DNA of 5,196 nt, taken from assembly GCF_000297435.1 (NCBI RefSeq), contig NZ_CAIP01000401.1:1-5196 (forward strand). Reading direction: 5' to 3'. This document shows positions 1 through 4,678 of this stretch, in pieces; the stretch's first letter is position 1, and each line of letters opens with the position of its first letter. Made by a program: the position numbers and the translations under genes. The DNA is from Microcystis sp. T1-4. Lineage in GTDB: Bacteria; Cyanobacteriota; Cyanobacteriia; Cyanobacteriales; Microcystaceae. The notes beneath the pieces are model-generated. The model did not search any database, was not told where the DNA came from, and saw nothing but the letters and a program-made list of their open reading frames with translations.

Positions 1-66
1 CAGAGTAAATCTGTTAAGGCAGGTGCGAAAAATCCTTCGGGAAAGAAGCAGAAACCTAAATCGTGA
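1..66 (+). CDS. C-terminal tail of a TnpB-like protein (partial, 5' end outside window)
   Basis: Frame 1 is open from the window edge to TGA at 64-66 and gives 21 residues, ending in the lysine-rich stretch GAKNPSGKKQKPKS. Nothing in so short a peptide proves identity. The call rests on position: the frame stops about 40 bp before a structure resembling the right end of an IS200/IS605 element, where the accessory gene tnpB normally ends. TnpB is an RNA-guided nuclease of the IS200/IS605 group, related to Cas12. The RuvC-like active site and zinc ribbon would lie outside this window, so whether the gene is intact cannot be judged. It could instead be a chance open frame through a non-coding IS end. 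Confidence 0.5.
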   Translation, partial: QSKSVKAGAKNPSGKKQKPKS

Positions 67-108
67 GGTTTGGGAATCACCGTCCGTTTACGGCGGCGAG
101 GATGTCAA
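1..108 (+). mobile_element. Right end of an IS200/IS605-family element (left end outside window)
   Basis: Two hairpins can be read. AAACCT (52-57) pairs with AGGTTT (66-71). CCG-T-CCG (80-86) pairs with CGGCGG (91-96) around a TTTA loop, leaving T83 bulged. A subterminal hairpin with an extrahelical T is the structure bound by the Y1 transposase TnpA in this family. GAAT at 74-77 lies just 5' of the hairpin and TCAA at 105-108 lies 3' of it. As I recall, these equal the guide and right cleavage tetranucleotides of IS608, so I place the element boundary after A108. No terminal inverted repeat or target duplication is expected for this family. From 109 onward the sequence is host DNA, the 3' end of an antitoxin-like gene. 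Confidence 0.72.
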
Positions 109-124
109 TCTTCGCATTTTGGTG
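40..124 (+). ncRNA. Possible omega-RNA (reRNA) 3' end with guide
   Basis: In IS200/IS605 elements TnpB is guided by an RNA made from the 3' end of tnpB and the right end, with the guide being the roughly 16 nt just outside the element. Here the scaffold would include the hairpins at 52-71 and 80-96, and the guide would start at 109 (TCTTCGCATTTTGGTG). The 5' limit given is arbitrary. This follows from family knowledge and the predicted boundary; nothing here shows transcription, and the TnpB body is not visible. Confidence 0.3.
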
Positions 125-347
125 TCCTGTCAAGATAATAATCGTGTTGTTCGGCTCCGTCAGTGGGGAGTTGAGCGATAATTTCTGGCGGAACATCAGC
201 CATAATTTCCTGAGCGATTTGCCAGATGGGTTTACGAGTTTCAGGATATTTTTCTGAGCGTGCCGATAGGAGGAAGTCGAGAACTTCTTGTAGGAGAGGC
301 TCGGAGCTTTTCTCAATTTCCTGCAGGAGTTGTTCTTTGGCTGTCAT
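105..347 (-). CDS. Antitoxin-like protein, 3' end abutted by an IS end
   Basis: 80 aa. The N-terminal half is an amphipathic acidic helix region (KEQLLQEIEKSSEPLLQEVL, residues 4-23). The C-terminal half contains IAQEIMADVPPEIIAQLPTD and EQHDYYL, then a TPK segment. This pattern matches small cyanobacterial proteins usually found just upstream of PIN-domain or other toxin genes and annotated as type II antitoxins. I infer the family from memory of that layout, not from a characterised motif. ATG is at 345-347 with no clear Shine-Dalgarno, and a TATAAT box lies upstream (377-382). The stop TGA (105-107) and part of the last codon fall in the predicted end of the IS element. The original C-terminus may therefore have been longer, and any toxin gene that followed has been separated or lost. 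No toxin follows in this window. Confidence 0.65.
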   Translation of the reverse strand: MTAKEQLLQEIEKSSEPLLQEVLDFLLSARSEKYPETRKPIWQIAQEIMADVPPEIIAQLPTDGAEQHDYYLDRTPKCED

Positions 348-376
348 GGGTGGTTTGGAATGGGGGGATATTCCAG

Positions 377-382
377 ATTATA
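377..382 (-). promoter_or_regulatory. Candidate -10 box for the antitoxin-like gene
   Basis: The minus strand reads TATAAT, a perfect sigma-70 type -10 box, 29 nt upstream of the ATG at 347. No good -35 is found at 17-18 bp; the sequence there is GC-rich and overlaps a HIP1 octamer (395-402). It would let this gene be transcribed separately from vapBC, which ends 110 bp upstream. Confidence 0.4.
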
Positions 383-394
383 GAGATTTATCGT

Positions 395-402
395 GCGATC
401 GC
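395..402. repeat. HIP1 octamer GCGATCGC (intergenic copy)
   Basis: This palindrome is the highly iterated palindrome of cyanobacteria. Four more perfect copies lie within alaS at 2107-2114, 2463-2470, 3616-3623 and 4291-4298. By chance one copy per about 65 kb is expected at equal base composition, so five in 5.2 kb is a strong cyanobacterial signature. The function of HIP1 is unsettled. Confidence 0.95.
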
Positions 403-456
403 CGCTCTTGTGTCCTTGGGTATGACGTAAAAATTTAGGGTTCGGAGAGTGGGCTT

Positions 457-852
457 CTAAGCTGACATCAGGTAATCTTTGAGTTCGGGATATTTGGGAA
501 ATAAGCTATCAATACTGGCGAGTTTTGCCTTATATTCCAAAGCCGTACCAATAATGATGCGGTCAAAGGGATCTTTGTGAACGGGAGAGAGATTAACCGC
601 TTTTAGGGTAATTTCTGGAGTTAAAGGTAATAATTCAATGCCTGAAGGGGTTAGGGCATCGAGAAGCCATTGTTGGATGGGAATATCCAGTGCTAAACGA
701 CCTTTTTGATGGGCCAAAGCCATTTCATAACAAGAAATGGGGGATACTCCTACGCTATCGGCTTGTTGAATCTGGGCTTTCCATTCTAGGGGAAATTGCT
801 CAAAGTTTTCATTGATATACCAAAACCAAATATGGGTATCAAGGATGATCAT
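457..852 (-). CDS. vapC: PIN-domain ribonuclease toxin, VapC family
   Basis: The protein from ATG 852 is 131 aa, a normal VapC length. The PIN-domain acidic residues are visible, numbered from this start: D5 in MIILDTHIW, E43 in ISCYEMA, D94 and D97 in KDPFDRIIIGTA, and D115 in LASID. Such toxins are Mg-dependent RNases that cut tRNA or rRNA and are neutralised by a partner encoded just upstream. I chose ATG 850-852 because it overlaps the antitoxin stop as ATGA and has GGGA (862-865) at a good spacing. An in-frame ATG at 859-861 (three residues longer) and a TTG at 865-867 (five longer) are alternatives. The catalytic set appears complete, so the toxin is probably functional. The RNA target cannot be told from the sequence. 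Confidence 0.92.
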   Translation of the reverse strand: MIILDTHIWFWYINENFEQFPLEWKAQIQQADSVGVSPISCYEMALAHQKGRLALDIPIQQWLLDALTPSGIELLPLTPEITLKAVNLSPVHKDPFDRIIIGTALEYKAKLASIDSLFPKYPELKDYLMSA

Positions 853-1073
853 TTTAGACATTCCCAATCTTCTTGTTCCACGATAGGACTGACAATATCC
901 CCTAAGGTTTTGCCTTTACCGATTAAATGAGCAGGGGTCGTGCGTTTTACTTGGGTCGAGAGAGATGGTTCTTCTTCAATGATAATGATGGCGCGAATAT
1001 TCTGTGCTTTGGGCTTTTCCCCTAGCCATTGGATGCGATCACCTTGGATGGTCACGTCATAATGTTTGAGCAT
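849..1073 (-). CDS. VapB-like antitoxin paired with the PIN toxin
   Basis: 74 aa. The N-terminal half is rich in predicted beta strand (HYDVTIQGDRIQWL, then RAIIIIEEE at about residues 27-35). A flexible basic and polar linker follows, then a C-terminal tail GKTLGDIVSPIVEQEDWECL. An acidic tail with a conserved-looking DWE near the end is common in cyanobacterial antitoxins partnered with PIN toxins, where the C-terminus binds and blocks the toxin active site. ATG is at 1071-1073, and AGAGAA upstream is only a weak ribosome site. The stop overlaps the vapC start by four bases (ATGA), implying translational coupling in a two-gene operon. As is usual for type II systems the pair may repress its own promoter. 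I do not recognise a classical RHH or AbrB domain, so the exact antitoxin superfamily is left open. Confidence 0.82.
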   Translation of the reverse strand: MLKHYDVTIQGDRIQWLGEKPKAQNIRAIIIIEEEPSLSTQVKRTTPAHLIGKGKTLGDIVSPIVEQEDWECLK

Positions 1074-1104
1074 GGTTAAGGTTCTCTAATAATTCTCTTA
1101 ACTA

Positions 1105-1131
1105 AGTCTATAATATGACAATGAGAGTCTA
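1105..1131. promoter_or_regulatory. Candidate divergent promoter/operator core between vapB-like gene and brnT
   Basis: The 108 bp between the divergent ATGs (1073 minus, 1182 plus) contain overlapping -10-like boxes: TATAAT on the plus strand at 1109-1114 and TATTAT on the minus strand at 1110-1115. AGTCTA is repeated directly at 1105-1110 and 1126-1131, 21 bp apart, about two helical turns, which would suit an operator. Neither -10 has a convincing -35. Weak evidence, based on pattern only. Confidence 0.3.
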
Positions 1132-1181
1132 AATGTGTTGATAATGACTATTTAATTGAAAGTTGTAACAGTCGTTCAGTT

Positions 1182-1457
1182 ATGGAATACTGATGGGATG
1201 AAGCAAAACGACTTACTAATCTTCTTAAACACGGTATAGATTTAGCCGATGTTCCCGCCGTTTTCGATGGGGACCTTTTAACGGTTGAAGATGATCGTCT
1301 CGATTATGGAGAGCAGCGTTTTGTTACATTGGGTTTACTAAAAGGGCGAATTATTGCCGTTGTCCATACTGAACGTGAGGATTACACTCGTATTATTTCT
1401 GCAAGAAAGGCAACGAAATATGAACAACGAACCTACTTTAAGCAACTCTCAAACTGA
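1182..1457 (+). pseudogene. brnT: BrnT-family toxin gene with a TGA at codon 4
   Basis: The frame from ATG 1182 reads M-E-Y-stop-WDEAKR and then runs open for 87 codons to TGA 1455-1457. It includes LLKHGIDLADVPAVF, VTLGLLKGRIIAVVHTE and the family hallmark YTRIISARKAT. This is the complete length (about 91 codons) of BrnT, a RelE-like ribonuclease toxin neutralised by BrnA. The only lesion is TGA at 1191-1193, where intact relatives have a sense codon before WDEAK. No in-frame ATG, GTG or TTG follows until a TTG halfway through (about 1329), so reinitiation cannot restore the toxin. The rest shows no frameshift or substitution that looks damaging, suggesting recent inactivation. A sequencing error or a read-through stop are alternatives. 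The frame overlaps the start of brnA by 38 bp. Confidence 0.85.
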
Positions 1458-1536
1458 TTGGCAACGATTAGACGCAATGAGCGACGGCTCTTCTAGGTTC
1501 TGTGTGATAAGTTTAATTGACATAGGATCGATCGAT

Positions 1537-1561
1537 CTTTGTGTCCTTTGTGTCTTTGTGG
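1537..1561 (+). repeat. Short tandem repeat CTTTGTGTC inside the MITE
   Basis: CTTTGTGTC occurs twice in tandem (1537-1545, 1546-1554) and a third, degenerate unit CTTTGTGG shares the last C (1554-1561), leading into GGTTCGTTCC. Similar TTTGTGTC/CTTTGTGG strings recur in many bacterial repeats as I remember them, so this may mark a dispersed repeat family and not a site specific to this locus. Confidence 0.7.
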
Positions 1562-1586
1562 TTCGTTCCACCCCCTCGCTCTTGAT

Positions 1587-1608
1587 AAATGTATCTTAGA
1601 ATACATTT
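1587..1608 (+). repeat. Perfect 8-bp inverted repeat near the right end of the MITE
   Basis: AAATGTAT (1587-1594) and ATACATTT (1601-1608) flank the 6-nt loop CTTAGA. The stem is AT-rich and lacks a following T-run, so it is not a convincing terminator. The TAG stop that ends the interrupted brnA frame (1597-1599) lies in the loop. Confidence 0.65.
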
Positions 1609-1956
1609 TACCCACCAAAGCTGGGAGAGCCGAGCGACGAAGATATTGATTTGTCAGACTGTCCAGAAATTACACCTGAAATGTTTGCTAAATCCGTAGT
1701 GCTGCGAAGTGTCCCCGTAACCAAGGCCAAAGCTGAAGTTACTCTCTCCATTGATAATGATGTATTCGAGTGGTTTAAATCTCAGGGAAAAGGCTATCAA
1801 ACACAGATTAATCAGTTGCTTCGAGCCTATATGGAAGCGCACCAATAACCATTAAATCTATAGTTTGATTATTATTTCTAATTGATCCCAAATTCTTGAT
1901 CAGTAGTTCCATATTATTTTTACCAATCACACCGAGAGGATAACTAATTTTTTAAA

Positions 1957-1975
1957 GGTGGACAAAATGCCCACC
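1957..1975 (-). terminator. Hairpin between convergent brnA and alaS, possible alaS terminator
   Basis: GGTGG (1957-1961) pairs with CCACC (1971-1975) around a 9-nt loop. On the minus strand the hairpin sits 8 bp past the alaS stop and is followed by TTTAAAAAATT, only a short T-run, so it is a weak candidate for Rho-independent termination. On the plus strand the downstream sequence CTTAAAAC is even less suitable. The other 100 bp of this gap (1849-1956) are AT-rich with no gene that I can see. Confidence 0.45.
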
Positions 1976-1982
1976 CTTAAAA

Positions 1983-4607
1983 CTATTGTAAACTGCTAGT
2001 TAACTGACTTTTGGCCTTAGCTAAAGCTTCGCTTAACTTACTAGCATCCCGTCCCCCAGCTTGAGCTAAATTGGGACGACCACCACCACCACCGGCGCAG
2101 ATTTTAGCGATCGCACCGATAAATTTACCCGCTTGTAAACCCTTATCTTTAATCACCCGGGGACTAAAAGCGGCCACTAAACTCACTTTATCAGCTGCGG
2201 GAGTCGAGGCCAAAATTACCGCCCCTTCCCCTAATTTTTGCTGTAGTCTTTCGGCTGCGGCCATCAAAGCATTAGCATCAATATCGCCCAAAGAAGCGAC
2301 TAATAGCTTAAATTCGCCGATAGATTCAGTTTGAGATAGAAAAGCATCCGATTTATTTAGTGCCAACTCCTGTTTAACCGCTTCTAACTGCTTTTGTGTG
2401 CCTTTTAACTCCGATTGTAGGGCCGTAATGCGATCGGGAATTTCCAGAGGTTTGACCTTAAAGCGATCGCACAGATCCCGCACCACCTGATCCCGTTCAT
2501 TCAGGTATGCTAACACGGCGGGGCCGGCCACCGCTTCGATGCGTCGAATTCCTGCGGCGATTCCCGTCTCGGAGATGATTTTAAATAAACCGATCTCGGC
2601 GGTATTTTTAACGTGAGTTCCCCCGCATAATTCCATAGAAACGCTAGGAATATCAATAACTCGCACTTCTGAGCCGTATTTCTCGCCAAACATGGCAATA
2701 GCTCCCTTTTGCTTCGCTTCTTCCAATCCCATCACCGCTATCTCGGTGTCATGCGCTTCGGCAATCCAAGTGTTAATCTGTTCTTCCACCTGTTGCAATT
2801 CAGCACCAGTCAGGGGACGAGGACAGTTAAAATCAAAACGGAGGCGCTCAAAACTGACGAGGGAACCTGCTTGGGAAATCCCCCCATCGACAAGCTTTTT
2901 CAGGGCCGATTGTAGCAGATGGGTCGCGGTATGATTAGCTTGAGCGCGACGACGACAGGAGCGATCAATCTGAGCATTAATTGTATCGCCGGTGGTGACA
3001 ATTCCCCGCTCAATCCGACCAAAATGGATAAAAATCCCCGATTCTTTCTGCACATCCTCAACGCGGATAAGCAGATTATCGCCAGTTAAATAACCCTTAT
3101 CACCGATTTGTCCACCCGATTCGGCATAAAAAGGGGTTTTATCGAGAACTATCTGCACCTCAGTGCCTGCTGCGGCCGATTCCACCGTTTTACCAGCGAC
3201 TAAAACCGCCGTTACTGTTGCGGTTGCTTGCAAATCCGTATAACCGAGAAATTCCGTCGGGTGAATATGTTCTGCCAGCTTATCTAAACTCCCCTGTACC
3301 GTCAAATCTATGGTTTCGTGGGCGGCTTTTGATCTTTGCTGCTGTTTTTTCATTTCCTGCTCGAAACCCGCCGTATCGACGCTTAAACCCTGCTCCTCGG
3401 CGATTTCTTGAGTGAGTTCGAGGGGGAAGCCATAGGTATCATAAAGGGTAAAGGCATCGACTCCCGAAATCTGGCTTTTTTCTTTTTCTAGAATCGATTC
3501 GAGCAGTTTCTCGCCTCTTTCTAGGGTTTCTAAAAATCTCGCTTCCTCTCGCTCTAATTCTGCCTTGATCACCGTTTCTCGTTCCCGAACATTGCCATAG
3601 ACGGACTCGGAAAGAGCGATCGCCACTTCCGCCACTTTGGTGATAAATTGACCTTCAATACCGATTAAACGCCCGTGCCGTACTACTCTACGAATCAGAC
3701 GACGCAAGACGTAACCTCTGTCAGTATTCGATGCTGAGATACCATCCGCCACCATGTGTACTACTGAACGCACATGATCGCCGATGACTTTTAGGGAAAC
3801 TTTCGTTTTTTCGTCCGCTTTCTGGTAGTCTATGGCTGCTAACCGGGCTGCTTCGGCGACAATCGGGAAAATTAGGTCAGTTTCGTAGTTATTGGCGACT
3901 TTTTGCAGGATTTGCGCCATCCGTTCCAAACCCATCCCCGTATCGATATTTTTATTCGCTAGGGGTGTTAGATTGCCGTCCGCGTCGCGGTTATACTGCA
4001 TGAAGACGAGGTTATAAAACTCGATAAAACGGCTATCATCCTCTAAATCGATGGTTTTATCCCCTAATTCCGGGTGAAAATCGTAGTAAATTTCCGAACA
4101 GGGACCACAGGGACCCGTGGGACCCGATACCCAAAAGTTATCCGCTTCGCCCATTTTTTGGATACGATGGGCAGGAATACCGATTTTATCGCGCCAGATA
4201 GCGAAAGCTTCCTCATCCTCTCTAAAGACACTAACGACTAATCTTTCGGGGGGAAGGTTAAAAACTTCTGTGGACAATTCCCAGGCCCAGGCGATCGCTT
4301 GTTCTTTAAAATAATCACCAAAGCTAAAATTGCCCAACATCTCAAAAAAAGTATGGTGTCTAGCAGTCCGGCCGACATTTTCGATATCGTTGGTGCGAAT
4401 ACATTTTTGGGAAGTGGTAGCGCGGGGAAATTCTGGGGTCTTTTGTCCCAAGAAAATCGGCTTAAAAGGGAGCATTCCCGCAATAGTCAGCAAAACGGTG
4501 GGGTCTTCTGGTACTAGAGAGGCACTAGGGAGAATTTTATGGTTTCTGGCCGCAAAAAAGTCTAAAAATCGCTGGCGAATCTCGCTTCCGCTTAGGTGGT
4601 TGCTCAT
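1983..4607 (-). CDS. alaS: Alanine--tRNA ligase (AlaRS)
   Basis: 874 aa, full length for bacterial AlaRS. This cytoplasmic class II synthetase charges tRNA-Ala and edits mischarged Ser and Gly. The catalytic domain occupies about residues 1-250: LPSASLVPEDPTVLLTIAGM (27-45), the motif 2 region RHHTFFEMLGNFSFGDYFK (83-101) and motif 3 GMGLERM (224-230). The helical tRNA-binding domain follows, with DRGYVLRRLIRR (296-307). The editing domain carries the zinc ligands H559 and H563 (HTATH) and C661 and H665 (CGGTH). A coiled region (about 725-755) leads to the C-Ala domain with the glycine run G839-G843 before RP. ATG 4605-4607 gives the usual N-terminus (LSGSEIRQRFLDFF). No motif is missing. It is transcribed in the same direction as the gene upstream, 71 bp away, and converges with brnA. 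Confidence 0.99.
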   Translation of the reverse strand: MSNHLSGSEIRQRFLDFFAARNHKILPSASLVPEDPTVLLTIAGMLPFKPIFLGQKTPEFPRATTSQKCIRTNDIENVGRTARHHTFFEMLGNFSFGDYFKEQAIAWAWELSTEVFNLPPERLVVSVFREDEEAFAIWRDKIGIPAHRIQKMGEADNFWVSGPTGPCGPCSEIYYDFHPELGDKTIDLEDDSRFIEFYNLVFMQYNRDADGNLTPLANKNIDTGMGLERMAQILQKVANNYETDLIFPIVAEAARLAAIDYQKADEKTKVSLKVIGDHVRSVVHMVADGISASNTDRGYVLRRLIRRVVRHGRLIGIEGQFITKVAEVAIALSESVYGNVRERETVIKAELEREEARFLETLERGEKLLESILEKEKSQISGVDAFTLYDTYGFPLELTQEIAEEQGLSVDTAGFEQEMKKQQQRSKAAHETIDLTVQGSLDKLAEHIHPTEFLGYTDLQATATVTAVLVAGKTVESAAAGTEVQIVLDKTPFYAESGGQIGDKGYLTGDNLLIRVEDVQKESGIFIHFGRIERGIVTTGDTINAQIDRSCRRRAQANHTATHLLQSALKKLVDGGISQAGSLVSFERLRFDFNCPRPLTGAELQQVEEQINTWIAEAHDTEIAVMGLEEAKQKGAIAMFGEKYGSEVRVIDIPSVSMELCGGTHVKNTAEIGLFKIISETGIAAGIRRIEAVAGPAVLAYLNERDQVVRDLCDRFKVKPLEIPDRITALQSELKGTQKQLEAVKQELALNKSDAFLSQTESIGEFKLLVASLGDIDANALMAAAERLQQKLGEGAVILASTPAADKVSLVAAFSPRVIKDKGLQAGKFIGAIAKICAGGGGGRPNLAQAGGRDASKLSEALAKAKSQLTSSLQ

Positions 4608-4627
4608 AGAAGATGTCAGTTAGTCAG

Positions 4628-4658
4628 AAAATGCCTATTTTATCCATTGTGGCATTTT
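4628..4658. promoter_or_regulatory. Perfect inverted repeat in the alaS upstream gap, with a -10-like box in the loop
   Basis: AAAATGCC (4628-4635) and GGCATTTT (4651-4658) form a perfect 8-bp inverted repeat spaced by 15 bp. It lies 20 bp past the stop of the upstream minus-strand gene and 20 bp before the alaS ATG. On the minus strand the spacer contains TAAAAT (4637-4642), a possible -10 box, so the repeat could be an operator around the alaS promoter. It could equally be a hairpin terminating the upstream gene. No -35 is convincing. A T-box leader is not supported: the gap is too short and cyanobacteria are not known for T-boxes. Confidence 0.45.
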
Positions 4659-4678
4659 TGCGTTTTAACTCTCCACCT

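Larger units (their letters stand above)
1487..1631 (+). mobile_element. MITE-like element of about 145 bp, probably ISL3-derived, inside brnA
   Basis: The insert is flanked by perfect 8-bp direct repeats GAGCGACG (1479-1486 and 1632-1639), absent from the reconstructed uninterrupted brnA. Its ends are imperfect inverted repeats: read from 1486, GGCTCTTCTAGGTTCTGTG against the complement of the right end, GGCTCTCCCAGCTTTGGTG, 14 of 19 positions matching. The GGCTCT terminus and 8-bp duplication fit the ISL3 family. No transposase is encoded, so it would need one supplied elsewhere. Because of a shared G the exact left base is ambiguous by one (1486 or 1487). Inside are a 9-bp tandem repeat, three overlapping GATC units (1526-1537) and a hairpin. 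Confidence 0.8.
1420..1848 (+). pseudogene. brnA: BrnA-family antitoxin gene split by a MITE-like insertion
   Basis: ATG 1420 starts MNNEPTLSNSQTDWQRLDAMSD (22 residues), interrupted after the SD codons. The same protein resumes at 1639 with EDIDLSDCPEITPEMFAK and ends at TAA 1846-1848. The right part carries a ribbon-helix-helix DNA-binding region: strand VTLSIDNDVFEWFK, then GYQTQINQLLRAYMEAHQ. Removing the insert restores a 91-residue BrnA of normal size. BrnA neutralises BrnT and represses the brnTA promoter. Both halves are in the same frame, because the net addition is 153 bp (51 codons); only the TAG at 1597-1599 blocks a full read-through. As it stands the upstream frame makes a 59-residue peptide lacking the RHH part. 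The RHH fragment could be made separately from TTG 1651, which has GAAG 8 bp upstream. Confidence 0.88.

Noticed and set aside
63..316. Open frames on both strands through the IS end and antitoxin-like gene (63-257 plus, 77-316 minus)
   Set aside because: They cross the predicted IS boundary and give no family-like sequence, whereas the 105-347 frame does.
1191..1193. TGA as a selenocysteine codon in brnT
   Set aside because: No selenocysteine-type hairpin is evident after the TGA, and BrnT is not a selenoprotein family; a nonsense change is simpler.
1526..1537. GATCGATCGATC as a regulatory or origin-like cluster
   Set aside because: It is a three-unit repeat inside the MITE with no other origin features nearby.
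1354..1599. Open frame from TTG 1354 reading through the brnA start into the MITE
   Set aside because: It is the brnA frame extended upstream inside brnT and ended by the insert; the family N-terminus begins at ATG 1420.
1654..1845. Minus-strand open frame opposite the brnA 3' half
   Set aside because: Shadow of the RHH-encoding half of brnA, with no recognisable protein features.
2071..4623. Several open frames of 60-100 codons on either strand within alaS
   Set aside because: All lie inside an intact, full-length AlaRS and none has a recognisable domain or start context.
4608..4678. T-box or other tRNA-sensing leader upstream of alaS
   Set aside because: The gap is only 71 bp, no T-box consensus or specifier loop can be drawn, and cyanobacteria are not known to use T-boxes.
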